Source of the DNA: Kibdelosporangium persicum
GTDB lineage: Bacteria > Actinomycetota > Actinomycetes > Mycobacteriales > Pseudonocardiaceae
Direction of reading: 5' to 3'
Assembly (NCBI RefSeq): GCF_013280595.1
Contig: NZ_JAAATY010000043.1
Span: forward strand, 1 to 64,000
DNA length: 64,000 nt
In this document: positions 1 to 7,801 of the stretch, in pieces
Numbering within the stretch: the first letter of the stretch is position 1
How the letters are laid out: each line of letters opens with the position of its first letter
Notes under the pieces: generated by a model
Seen by the model: the letters and a program-made list of their open reading frames with translations, nothing else
Told to the model about the DNA's origin: nothing
Database searches by the model: none
Made by a program: the position numbers and the translations under genes

Positions 1-19
1 GGGGTGCCTTGGTGGGTGG

Positions 20-1402
20 TCAATGCTGGAGTGGGGGTGGGGAGTGTGCCCGGTCGAACAGCAGTAGCCAGGCGTTGCGGTGGGGCCAGTGGGTGGGCAG
101 GCGCAGGGTGGTGCGGCGTGCTTGGCGGGTGAGTTGGGCGGCCACGGTGATCAGGGTGCGGCGCAGGGTGGTGGTGTGGGCGCGGGCGAAGCGTCCGGTG
201 GCCAGGCAGCCGGTGGCGCGCAGGAGGTTGTGGGTGATGGTGGCCAGGATCAGCCAGGCGGCGTTGGCGATGAAGGCGTGTGACGGGAAGTGGGTCAGGG
301 TGCTGGTGGCGAGTTGGCCCAGGACGTGTTCGATGCTGCCGGCTCGTTGGCGGTGGCAGGCCTCGGCTTGGGTCTTTTCGAGTGGGGAGTTGGTGAGGAT
401 GGCGTGGTAGCGGTAAGCGGGGAATAGTGGTTGTTGGTCGGTGTGCGGGGTGGTGATGGGCACGCGGCGCACGATCAGCCGGAGGGTGGCTGGTCCGGTG
501 GGGTGCCGGGTGATGTTGGTGAGAACGGTCAGGCTGGTCTCGGCGATCTCGGCGTGGGTGATCAGCTGCCCGGTGTCCTGGTCGCGGATGGGGGTGGCGA
601 AGGTGACCGGTTGCCAGTGTGGTTCGGGGATGTCGTGGATGGCGGCGGTGACGTTGCCGCTGTGGCGTGCGGTGATGGAAAACCATGCGCCGGCCGTGAT
701 CACCTCGGTGATGACCTCGCCGTTGAAGAACGCCGAGTCCATGCGTACCAGGATGGGGCCGGTCGCGCCGCAGGCTCGGGCGGTGGTCAGCGAGCGGCGC
801 AGCAGGCTGGCGGCGTTGCGGGCGGAGTGGGCGTTGCCGCCGCGTAGCCGGCTGTCGAGGATCACCGGAGCGGCCAGCGGGGTGCCCAGCGTGATGAGTT
901 GGTAGTCCAGGCCGAACAGGTTCTTGTGCCCGTACGCGGCACCTTGTTTCTTGCTGTGCACCTGCTGGGTTTTGGAATCCATGTCCACAAAGGCCAGCTG
1001 ATCGACGCCGGGCAGCAGCGGGGTCTGGGCGGCCAGCCTGACCAGCACCCCGTGAGCCACGTGCTGCAACTGGGTCAGGTGACCGATGCCGAAATACCGC
1101 AGGAAGCTGCCCAGCGTGGACGGTGCCCTGATACCGTCGAACAGCAGCGGCAGCCCGCCATGGCGGATCACGTCCAGATCGTCGATCGAGTCCGCGCCAC
1201 AGACCATGCCCGCCACGATCGACGCGATCTTCGCGCCGGCGTTGGCGCCGATCGAGCCACCCAGCCGGACATGCCTATCGGCCAGCTCAGACAGGCCCGC
1301 ATCCTGCGCTAATCGCATCGCCGGCACCAGCCCGGCCTGCGACACCAACGTCGGATGGTCGAACCTCGCGTCAATCCCACCACGGGTATGCGATGCTTTC
1401 AC
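20..1402 (-). CDS. IS1380 family transposase
   Basis: 460-residue transposase of the IS1380 (DDE) family, which cuts and re-inserts the element. Visible family features are an N-terminal helical region, a central block with FVDMDSKTQQVHSKKQGAAYG, then HKNLFGLDYQL, LILVRMDSAFF-like and LATSTLTHFPSHAFIANAAW segments typical of this family; the acidic residues in FVDMD and VRMDSAFF are likely catalytic. Length is normal for the family and there is no frameshift, so it may be active. The start is GTG, preceded by GAGGG about 10 nt upstream, which lies inside an inverted repeat that could hide it. GC and codon use resemble the host. Confidence 0.9.
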   Translation of the reverse strand: MKASHTRGGIDARFDHPTLVSQAGLVPAMRLAQDAGLSELADRHVRLGGSIGANAGAKIASIVAGMVCGADSIDDLDVIRHGGLPLLFDGIRAPSTLGSFLRYFGIGHLTQLQHVAHGVLVRLAAQTPLLPGVDQLAFVDMDSKTQQVHSKKQGAAYGHKNLFGLDYQLITLGTPLAAPVILDSRLRGGNAHSARNAASLLRRSLTTARACGATGPILVRMDSAFFNGEVITEVITAGAWFSITARHSGNVTAAIHDIPEPHWQPVTFATPIRDQDTGQLITHAEIAETSLTVLTNITRHPTGPATLRLIVRRVPITTPHTDQQPLFPAYRYHAILTNSPLEKTQAEACHRQRAGSIEHVLGQLATSTLTHFPSHAFIANAAWLILATITHNLLRATGCLATGRFARAHTTTLRRTLITVAAQLTRQARRTTLRLPTHWPHRNAWLLLFDRAHSPPPLQH

Positions 1403-1406
1403 TTAA

Positions 1407-1474
1407 CAGGTGCCCTCTTCTGTGATGGCTTGTTCCCTAGACAAGAACAATCATCCCAGCTCAGAGGGCACCTG
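1407..1474 (-). promoter_or_regulatory. Inverted repeat able to sequester the transposase ribosome-binding site
   Basis: CAGGTGCCCTCT (1407-1418) and AGAGGGCACCTG (1463-1474) form a perfect 12-bp stem. A smaller CTTGT/ACAAG stem lies in the 44-nt loop. On the transposase mRNA the second arm contains the GAGGG Shine-Dalgarno sequence just before the GTG start, so a transcript reading in from outside would fold the site away. This resembles the known protection of IS10 and IS50 against read-through, but here it is inferred only from sequence. Confidence 0.55.
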
Positions 1475-1518
1475 CCCGTCTACGACATACCCACCACCAA
1501 CACATTCACCGGTGGATC

Positions 1519-1550
1519 AGGGTTAGAACGCCGATAAACACTCACGAGGG
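1519..1550. repeat. Truncated copy of a dispersed hairpin repeat
   Basis: This 32-bp stretch matches 31 of 32 bases of the reverse complement of 47813-47844, which is one arm plus the loop of a perfect 18-bp terminator hairpin. Here the second arm is missing: only ATC remains before the AGGGTTAG loop sequence. The loss is next to the IS1380 element. Confidence 0.6.
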
Positions 1551-1687
1551 GTGAGCTGCGGCGACGAGGGCAACTTCCCGTGTCTCTTCGGGCAATGCCC
1601 GAAAGCGAAGCAACCCGGCCACGAACGGGGCGTCCTACGAGCAAAGAAGAAAACGCGCCAGCCGTGACCGAAAGCAGGGGATGACCG

Positions 1688-2245
1688 ATGTTTCCGCAAT
1701 CACTCCAAAAATTCCGCGCGGCCGTTCTGCTGTCGGCGGGAGCTGTTCTGACCGGAGCTTTGCTGACCGGATGCACGCAGTCGTCGAACACCGCGAGCAG
1801 TCCGCCACCGGCTTCCACGGCTGCCACGCCCACCGCTGCCACGCCCACCTCTACGACGCCCACCTCTACGGCGGCATCGCCGGGCAGTTCCACGGCGACC
1901 GCTTCGCCGCAGCGTGTCGCCACTCCGGGCAGCACTCAGGCACAAGCGCAGCAGAGGCAGGCCGGAAGGAACAAGCCGCCGGGGCCGGGGAAGCCGGGTC
2001 AGTTGTGTACGAATTTGTACGACTATGCGGATGATTCGCGGCCGAATGTCGAAATCAACTCGATTGGTGCGTCCACCGGGACTTGTCCGCCGGTCCAGCG
2101 GGCCGGTGGGAATACGCCGCCGGGGCCGGGGAAGCCGGGTCAGTTGTGTACGAATTTGTACGACTATGCGGATGATTCGCGGCCGAATGTCGAAATCAAC
2201 TCGATTGGTGCGTCCACCGGAACCTGCCCGCCGGTCCAGCGCTGA
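1688..2245 (+). CDS. Lipoprotein with two near-identical 47-residue repeats
   Basis: 185-residue exported lipoprotein of unknown function. Residues 1-29 are a lipoprotein signal with lipobox LLTGC; a Ser/Thr/Pro-rich low-complexity linker follows (about residues 30-90), then two tandem repeats (about 92-138 and 139-185), each with one pair of cysteines (QLCTNLYDYADD and TGTCPPVQR) that probably form a disulfide. The start ATG has AGGGG seven bases upstream. The repeat domain is not one I recognise. The linker suggests that the repeats stand away from the membrane in the cell wall. Confidence 0.8.
   Translation: MFPQSLQKFRAAVLLSAGAVLTGALLTGCTQSSNTASSPPPASTAATPTAATPTSTTPTSTAASPGSSTATASPQRVATPGSTQAQAQQRQAGRNKPPGPGKPGQLCTNLYDYADDSRPNVEINSIGASTGTCPPVQRAGGNTPPGPGKPGQLCTNLYDYADDSRPNVEINSIGASTGTCPPVQR
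1960..2241 (+). repeat. In-frame tandem duplication, 2 x 141 bp
   Basis: Units 1960-2100 and 2101-2241 are identical except for a few bases at the unit start and in GGGACTTGTCCG versus GGAACCTGCCCG. Most of the 141 bp is unchanged at synonymous positions, so the duplication is recent or kept uniform by recombination. It adds exactly 47 residues to the lipoprotein. Confidence 0.9.
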
Positions 2246-2279
2246 GTGTGCGACAGGTTTTCAGGACCGCTTCGGCGGG

Positions 2280-3143
2280 TCAGAGCTGCGAGGCGGTCCG
2301 CACCAGCCCGGCCAGCACGCGGGAACGGCTGTGCGCGGGCCAAGCGATGTGGGTGGTGACCACGGGGGCGTCGCTCAGGGGGACGGCGGCATGCTCGTCC
2401 CACAGCCACGTGCGGGCGGACTCCGGGTAGACCGCCATGGTGCGGCCGAGGGCGATCAGGTGGGCCAGCTGCGTCTGGTCGTGGATCTCGGGTCCCGGGC
2501 CGGGCGGGTAGGTGTCGTGGCTGGGCCAGCGGGCCAGCGGGAGATCGGGCACGTCCGCGATCTCGGCCAGGGACAACGACTTGCGCGCGGCCAGGGGGTG
2601 TCTCGCGGGCAGGATCGCCACCTGCCCCTCCGTCATCAGTTCGACGCTGTCGAACCCGGCGAGGGAGTTGAACGGCGCGTGCATGAGCGCCACGTCGGCG
2701 CGACCGTCGCGCAGCATCGCTTCCTGTTCGCACATGCCGCTGGGCAGGACTTCGATCTCGGCGGCGCCGGGCTCGGCCGCGTAGGCGTCGAGGAGCTTGT
2801 TCAGCAGCTCGTGGAACGCGCCCGCCTTCACCGCCAGCACCAACCGGTCGCGGGACTCGCCCGGACTGCCGGCGCCGCCGGCGCGACGGGTGCGGCGGAC
2901 CGCGGCGGTGGTCGCGTCGAGAGCCGCGCGGCCCTCCTGCAGCAGGATTTCCCCGGCGCCGGTCAGCGACACGCCGCGGCGATTGCGCTCCAGCAGGGTG
3001 ACGCCGAGGCGGCGTTCGAGCTGCTGGATCGCCCGGGACAGCGGGGGCTGGGCGATGCCGAGGCGTTCGGCTGCCCGGCCGAAGTGCAGTTCGTCGGCGA
3101 CCGCGATGAAGTATCGCAACTCGCGGGTCTCCAAGGTGTCCAC
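2280..3143 (-). CDS. LysR family transcriptional regulator
   Basis: About 287-residue LysR-type regulator. Residues 1-60 are the winged helix-turn-helix (RELRYFIAVADELHFGRAAERLGIAQPPLSRAIQQLERRLG), followed by a periplasmic-binding-protein-like effector domain. The GTG at 3143 is chosen because the conserved ETRELRYF start follows directly. It is divergent from an aldo/keto reductase 97 bp away, the usual arrangement in which a LysR protein controls the facing gene and itself. The effector is unknown. Confidence 0.85.
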   Translation of the reverse strand: MDTLETRELRYFIAVADELHFGRAAERLGIAQPPLSRAIQQLERRLGVTLLERNRRGVSLTGAGEILLQEGRAALDATTAAVRRTRRAGGAGSPGESRDRLVLAVKAGAFHELLNKLLDAYAAEPGAAEIEVLPSGMCEQEAMLRDGRADVALMHAPFNSLAGFDSVELMTEGQVAILPARHPLAARKSLSLAEIADVPDLPLARWPSHDTYPPGPGPEIHDQTQLAHLIALGRTMAVYPESARTWLWDEHAAVPLSDAPVVTTHIAWPAHSRSRVLAGLVRTASQL

Positions 3144-3240
3144 GCCACAGCAGCCTACCTCGCTGTAATACCTCGCGAGTATCACAGGCCACCGGATTGA
3201 TGTTGGTCGCCTCGCCCGTCCGCCAGCGAAGATCGACGGC
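3144..3240. promoter_or_regulatory. Divergent LysR/aldo-keto reductase control region
   Basis: Contains ATACCTCGCGAGTAT (3168-3182), an almost perfect inverted repeat around CTCGCGAG with a T...A spacing compatible with a LysR T-N11-A box. It lies between the two start codons and is the best operator candidate. Confidence 0.5.
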
Positions 3241-4137
3241 ATGAGCACTGACGCACCCGCTGTTTCCCTGCCCGGTGGCACCTGGTCGATGGGCGATCTG
3301 ACCGTCACCCGGTTCGGCTACGGCGCCATGCAGTTGGCGGGCCCCGGGGTCATGGGCCCGCCTGCCGACCGTGACGGCGCGATTGCCGTGCTGCGCAAGG
3401 CCGTCGACCTTGGCATCACCCACATCGACACGTCCGGCGCCTACGGCCCGCGAGTCACCAACGAGCTGATCCGCGAGGCACTGCATCCCTATCCCGAATC
3501 GCTGCACATCGTGACCAAGGTCGGCGCGCGGCGCGACGAGCAGGGTGGCTGGCCCCCGGCCCGGCGGCCCGCGGATCTGCGCCACGCGGTCCACGAGAAC
3601 TTGGAAACCCTCGGCCTCGACCGGCTCGACCTGGTCAACCTCCGGCTCGGTGACGCTCAGGGCACGCAGCCCGGCTCGCTCGCCGAGGCGTTCGGCACCC
3701 TGGTCGAGCTGCAACAAGAGGGCTTGATCCGGCACCTCGGCGTTTCCAACGCCACCACGGACCAGGTCGCCGAAGCCCAGGCGATCGCACCGATCGTGTG
3801 CGTGCAGAACATGTACAACCTCGCCCACCGGCATGACGATCGGCTGATCGACGAGCTCGCCGGCAAGGGCATCGCCTACGTGCCCTTCTTCCCGCTTGGT
3901 GGTTTCAGCCCGTTGCAGTCCAGGGTGCTGTCGGCTGTCGCGGCACGGCTGGGCACCACACCGATGTCGGTCGCCCTTTCCTGGCTGCTGCGGCGATCGC
4001 CGAACATCCTGCTCATCCCCGGCACCTCGTCGGTGGCGCACCTGACCGAGAACGTCGCGGGCGCGGGCACCCGGCTCTCCGATGACGACCTGGCCGAACT
4101 GGACAAGATCGGCTCCGGGCATCGTGCTGCCGGGTGA
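3241..4137 (+). CDS. Aldo/keto reductase (pyridoxal reductase PdxI/YdbC-like)
   Basis: 298-residue NADPH-dependent oxidoreductase with the aldo/keto reductase barrel. The conserved Asp and Tyr are in HIDTSGAYG (about residues 61-69) and the Lys in IVTKVG (about 90). The position normally holding the catalytic His reads LDLVNLRLGD, i.e. Asn, as in the PdxI/YdbC subgroup. The C-terminal LLIPGTSSVAHLTENV matches the NADP-binding end of the family. A physiological substrate cannot be stated; pyridoxal is only the subgroup precedent. Probably controlled by the facing LysR protein. Confidence 0.8.
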   Translation: MSTDAPAVSLPGGTWSMGDLTVTRFGYGAMQLAGPGVMGPPADRDGAIAVLRKAVDLGITHIDTSGAYGPRVTNELIREALHPYPESLHIVTKVGARRDEQGGWPPARRPADLRHAVHENLETLGLDRLDLVNLRLGDAQGTQPGSLAEAFGTLVELQQEGLIRHLGVSNATTDQVAEAQAIAPIVCVQNMYNLAHRHDDRLIDELAGKGIAYVPFFPLGGFSPLQSRVLSAVAARLGTTPMSVALSWLLRRSPNILLIPGTSSVAHLTENVAGAGTRLSDDDLAELDKIGSGHRAAG

Positions 4138-4190
4138 CCTGCGGTCCCAAGGCATTCTCGGGCCCGTTCCCTACGGCAGGCAGGGAAGTC

Positions 4191-5072
4191 TCAGGGCTGG
4201 ATGTTCGCCAAGTCCGCGATGAGGCTGGGGTGCGTGGGCCGCCAGCCGAGAACCTCGCGGGTGTGGGTGCTGGAAGCCGGCTGGTCGGTGGCGAAGATCG
4301 GCCCGAACGGGCCGAAGCTCTCCTCCGGCACAGTCTCGACCGGCAGGCCGAGGCGTCGGCCGATCACCGTCGCGATGTCACGAACCGCGTCGCCTTCGTC
4401 GGCCACGCCGTGCCAGGCCGTCCCGGCCGGTGCCGACTCGAGTGCCAGCCGGAACAGCACCGCCGCGTCGAGCGCGTGCACGGCCGGCCAGCGTTGGGTG
4501 CCGTCGCCGGGGTAGCCGACCACGCCGGTGCGGCGCGCGTGATCGGTCAACAGACCGGCGAATCCGCCCTTGCCTTGGTTGTGAACCGTACGCGGCATGC
4601 GCACAGCCGTAGCGCGAACACCTTGGGAAGCCAGATCCAGCAGTGCATTGACCGAACGGCTGCGACCGGCGACCGGTCCGTCGGTCGGCAGTGGATCGGC
4701 CTCGGTGGACGCACGGCCTGGCGCCCAAGGTGTGCCGGAGACGGTGACGATCGGACGATCGCTGCCGACAAGCTCCTCACCCAGCGCGGCCATGGCGGCG
4801 CTCTCCTCGACGATCGACCGGGCCAGCGCCTCCGCGGTGCTGTAGTCGCTGCCGAAGGCCAGGCTGATCACGCCGTCCGATTGCGCGGCACCAGCCCGCA
4901 GGACGTCGAGATCGGCCAGCTGTCCGCGCAGCACCTGGGCTCCGGCGTCCGTAAGGGCCTGCGCGGACTTGTCCGAGCGGGCCAGCGCGAGAACGGTGTG
5001 ACCGTTGGCGAGCAGTTCGGCGACGACGGCCGAGCCAATGGTGCCGGTACCACCGGTGACAAAAACGTGCAC
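4191..5072 (-). CDS. NAD(P)-dependent SDR family oxidoreductase (atypical, NmrA-like)
   Basis: 293-residue Rossmann-fold protein of the extended/atypical short-chain dehydrogenase group. The dinucleotide motif TGGTGTIG is at residues 6-13. There is no clear YxxxK pair; the region around NALLDLASQGVRATAVRMPRTVH resembles atypical SDRs. The GTG start has AGGAGAG four bases upstream. It faces the TetR gene across two operator-like palindromes and is probably its target. The substrate is unknown. Confidence 0.8.
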   Translation of the reverse strand: MHVFVTGGTGTIGSAVVAELLANGHTVLALARSDKSAQALTDAGAQVLRGQLADLDVLRAGAAQSDGVISLAFGSDYSTAEALARSIVEESAAMAALGEELVGSDRPIVTVSGTPWAPGRASTEADPLPTDGPVAGRSRSVNALLDLASQGVRATAVRMPRTVHNQGKGGFAGLLTDHARRTGVVGYPGDGTQRWPAVHALDAAVLFRLALESAPAGTAWHGVADEGDAVRDIATVIGRRLGLPVETVPEESFGPFGPIFATDQPASSTHTREVLGWRPTHPSLIADLANIQP

Positions 5073-5084
5073 AGGACTCTCCTA

Positions 5085-5140
5085 GTGATGCGACCTTTGT
5101 CCCATCACTCTACAGGCTGACGGGACCTTTGTCCCATCAC
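5085..5140. promoter_or_regulatory. Two tandem TetR-type operators
   Basis: Two 24-bp imperfect palindromes at 5085-5108 and 5117-5140 share the half-site GTCCCATCAC, the CTTT centre and the left half GTGATG(C)GAC / CTGACGGGAC. Their 32-bp spacing is about three helical turns. They fill the space between the SDR start (5072) and the TetR start (5154). TATGAT at 5142-5147 is a plausible -10 box that would put transcription at the TetR ATG (leaderless mRNA). Confidence 0.75.
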
Positions 5141-5153
5141 CTATGATGAGGTC

Positions 5154-5732
5154 ATGGCCCGATGGCAACCGGAGACGACCCACCGACTCATCGTCGCGGC
5201 CGTCGACCTGTTCACCGAGCAGGGCTACGACGCCACCACGGTGGCGCAGATCGCCGAGCGCGCCGGCGTCACCAAGAGCACCTTCTTCCGGCACTTCTCC
5301 GACAAGCGCGAGATATTGGTGGCCGGTCAGGAGACCCTGAGCCGGTTGCTCACCGAAGGGATCGCCGAGGCGCCCGCCGACGCCACCCCGCTCGATGCGG
5401 TCGCGGCCGGTCTCGAACGCGCATCCAGCGCCATGGGGCCGACGAACCGTGCACTCGGCCCCCGTCTGAAGGCAGCCGTGGCCGCCAGCGCCGAGCTTCA
5501 GGAGCGCGACGCCCTCAAGACCGTCGGCCTCGCTGCTGCCATGACCGCCGCGCTGATCGCCCGCGGCGTCCCCGACCCGACCGCCCATCTCGCGGCGGAG
5601 ATGGGCGTCCTTGCCTTCAAGCGGGGGTACGCCCAGTGGTCCGAAGCCGATCGTGATGACACTAAAGACTTCGCGCATCATGCGCTGGCCGCGTTGCAGG
5701 ATCTGCGCACGGCGACGGCATCGCTGGGTTGA
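5154..5732 (+). CDS. TetR/AcrR family transcriptional regulator
   Basis: 192-residue repressor. Residues 8-55 form the TetR helix-turn-helix (LIVAAVDLFTEQGYDATTVAQIAERAGVTKSTFFRHFSDKREIL), followed by an all-helical ligand/dimerisation domain. There is no convincing Shine-Dalgarno at the usual distance, but a TATGAT hexamer ends seven bases before the ATG, so a leaderless transcript is likely. It probably represses itself and the divergent SDR gene through the two palindromes between them. The ligand is unknown. Confidence 0.88.
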   Translation: MARWQPETTHRLIVAAVDLFTEQGYDATTVAQIAERAGVTKSTFFRHFSDKREILVAGQETLSRLLTEGIAEAPADATPLDAVAAGLERASSAMGPTNRALGPRLKAAVAASAELQERDALKTVGLAAAMTAALIARGVPDPTAHLAAEMGVLAFKRGYAQWSEADRDDTKDFAHHALAALQDLRTATASLG

Positions 5733-5786
5733 TCCACGGCGTGCCTGTCAGCCCGCCACGGTCAGCCGGTCAGCGAGGTTCGGAGG

Positions 5787-6311
5787 TCAGGGCGTCCACG
5801 GCACGTTCTCGGAGCCGTTCAACAGCACTGTGAAGACCCCCTTGGCGCCGGTGCGGAAGCCCACCGACAAGGCGTATCCGATGGCGGCGTCGGCGGGTTG
5901 CGAGTCGTCGCGCTCGGCCAGCCAGTGCACGGTGAACTTACCGTCGTCATCCATGTGGAACGAGGCGATCGTGGCGCCATTCCGCCTGAGCTGCGTGGCG
6001 TCATCGTCGTCCGGCGTGAACTCGTAGCGTGTTCCGGCGAGAGTCAGCTCGACTCGGTGCGAGCGACGAGTCAGTTTTCCTGGCCCAGGTCGCAACTCGG
6101 CCTCGACGCCGTCGACCGACATGGTCAAGTGGTCGGCGTTCCTGGAGCCGATCGGCACGAACTTGTTCAGCTCCGCATCCGGAGAACGCCGCAGGACGAC
6201 CGTGGGAACCTGCTTCCCGGAGACCTCGACCACGCCCTGCTCGGCGTTGGTGCGGATCGTCAGTTCGTCGTAGTACGCGTCGTCGACAGTGCGGGTGCTG
6301 GTGAAGTGCAT
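5787..6311 (-). CDS. Hypothetical protein, 174 aa
   Basis: Soluble protein without signal peptide or membrane segment, and without a motif I recognise. It is rich in beta-forming segments (VEVSGKQVPTVVLRRS, HRVELTLAGTRYEFTPDDDD) with an acidic patch. The ATG at 6311 is preceded by GAGTAGG and gives the start MHFTSTRTV; the longer reading frame upstream has poor composition. Same strand as the unknown 391-residue gene and the EAR gene, but separated by 290 bp, so probably a separate unit. Confidence 0.65.
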   Translation of the reverse strand: MHFTSTRTVDDAYYDELTIRTNAEQGVVEVSGKQVPTVVLRRSPDAELNKFVPIGSRNADHLTMSVDGVEAELRPGPGKLTRRSHRVELTLAGTRYEFTPDDDDATQLRRNGATIASFHMDDDGKFTVHWLAERDDSQPADAAIGYALSVGFRTGAKGVFTVLLNGSENVPWTP

Positions 6312-6601
6312 GCCTACTCGCTTTCTTGATCGGTTTTCGCGCCTACGGGTTGCCGGTCTGCGGCGTTCATCCGTGGCGCTGACATGTCGATCAAGAATAT
6401 GGCCACCCCTCGCCGGCCACCGGCTCCGAGAACGCCTCCGGCACACTCTCGCCGATCTCCCCGGCGTGCCCGCACGAGCCGGTCACCTTGCGCGAACTCG
6501 CCCTGGCCACAGACTGCCGGAAAAGGGGGTGTCGCAACAACTCCGCGAGCGACACCCACCGCTCGTCCGACGATCCCCGACCGCTCCGGCGCGGGCAAGT
6601 G
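6312..6601. other. Intergenic stretch, nothing recognised
   Basis: 290 bp between the 174-residue and 391-residue genes. No open frame with natural composition, no RNA and no strong hairpin was seen. It should contain the promoter of the downstream minus-strand gene. Confidence 0.4.
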
Positions 6602-7777
6602 CTACCTCCGCGCCCCGACCGGGTAGGTGGTGTAGGTGAACCCCGGAAGATCGACGAGTTCGGGCCGGTTTCCGTTGGCGCTCAACTGGTCGAGCACGAA
6701 CTGCATGCCGGCGGTCGCGAGCTGTGCGGCCGGATCCTCCATGACGTAGCGAAGCCGGGTCACGATGGCGCGTTTGTCGTGGACTGACCGGACGACCGGC
6801 ATGGCGTTGACCACTTCGGTGTCGTCGTCGACCACGGGCGCCGGATCGATCCTCTTCTCGAAGGCCGGGTAGTCCGGCCACATCAGACGGCTCATCTCCA
6901 CCGAAGACAGGGAGCTGTACCAGATCCTGCGGTACAGCGCCTCGGCCCGGGCGCAGGCCTCGCTGTCGGCGAGCTCCTCGAGTTCGACGGTCGGCGCGAA
7001 CGGGGCGATGATCAGCCGCGCCGGGTCGAGCTTCCGGTCCGACGCTTCGTACAGCAGCGGGCACACGTTGTTGGTCTGCCAGGTCAGGCCGGCGCTCAAG
7101 CGCCCGGCACGACCGGCGACGATCACCATCAGCTGAGCCCAGTCGATGGGCTGCTCGTGCAGCCACTTCAAGGTCCGGTGAACCGAATCCAGTGCCGAGA
7201 GGGCGAACGTCGCCGCCATCATGTCGTTGAACGGCACGGGGACCGCGTTCGGTCCGTCGCCTTCGAGCAGGTTCGTGCGCAGGTACTCGAAGTCCAGCAG
7301 CTCCGGGTCCTTGATCGCGCGTTCCAGGTAGTCCGCGGTGGTCGCACAGGTGTAGTCGACGAGATCGGTGATCTTCTCCTCGTGCCCACGCCACGCGGTG
7401 ACCGCGACCTCGTCACGCCAGTACGAGACGGAGTTGAAATCCTGGACGACGCGGCACTGCGCGATGAGCTCCCTGGCGTCGGCCTTGCAGCCGCGGTCGC
7501 CGAGTTCCCGCAGCCGGGCCAAGTAAGGGATCGCGAGGCCGAGGTGGGAGACCGCGGTGATCTCGAAGAATCCCCGGGTGCCCTTTCTGAAGTCGACGGT
7601 CGCGGGTGGGCGGCCACCGCCCGGGAACAGCACCAGGTCGGTGCCCGTCGCCACCAGCAGCGGTGTGTCGGAGTGGGCCGCCCCCAGTTGCCGCTGCAGT
7701 TTCTGGCCGATGCTGTCCGGAGCGGAGGTGAACAGCTCGAACAGCCGCATGAAGTGCGAGTTGGGCTGGTATCGCAT
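6602..7777 (-). CDS. Uncharacterised 391-aa protein, partner of the EAR propeller gene
   Basis: I do not recognise the family. The protein is soluble, with no signal peptide. It starts with a short beta-rich region (TPLLVATGTDLVLFPGGG, RGFFEITAVSHLGLAIPYLARL) and continues as a mostly alpha-helical protein with many aromatic and acidic residues; the HLGLAIPYL and RVVQDFNSVSYWRDEV stretches are the most distinctive. ATG at 7777 has AGGGAGAAA upstream. It lies 24 bp downstream of the EAR-repeat gene on the same strand, so the two are almost certainly cotranscribed and probably act together. Confidence 0.75.
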   Translation of the reverse strand: MRYQPNSHFMRLFELFTSAPDSIGQKLQRQLGAAHSDTPLLVATGTDLVLFPGGGRPPATVDFRKGTRGFFEITAVSHLGLAIPYLARLRELGDRGCKADARELIAQCRVVQDFNSVSYWRDEVAVTAWRGHEEKITDLVDYTCATTADYLERAIKDPELLDFEYLRTNLLEGDGPNAVPVPFNDMMAATFALSALDSVHRTLKWLHEQPIDWAQLMVIVAGRAGRLSAGLTWQTNNVCPLLYEASDRKLDPARLIIAPFAPTVELEELADSEACARAEALYRRIWYSSLSSVEMSRLMWPDYPAFEKRIDPAPVVDDDTEVVNAMPVVRSVHDKRAIVTRLRYVMEDPAAQLATAGMQFVLDQLSANGNRPELVDLPGFTYTTYPVGARR

Positions 7778-7801
7778 CGAATTTCTCCCTGTCGGTGCAG
7801 G

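Larger units (their letters stand above)
1..1475 (-). mobile_element. IS1380-family insertion sequence (left end outside window)
   Basis: The region is almost filled by one IS1380-type transposase gene plus a structured leader. The stop codon lies only 20 bp from the window edge, so one terminal repeat is outside the window. The other end cannot be fixed from a single copy; a 12-bp inverted pair (1407-1418 and 1463-1474) is the last clearly element-like sequence. Just beyond it, a dispersed hairpin repeat at 1519-1550 is missing one arm, consistent with an insertion or deletion here. Comparison with another copy is needed to set the boundary. Confidence 0.7.

Noticed and set aside
2164-4155. 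663-residue open frame on the minus strand
   Set aside because: It crosses the LysR gene and the aldo/keto reductase gene in other frames and has Arg/Pro-rich, repeat-poor composition typical of high-GC shadow frames.
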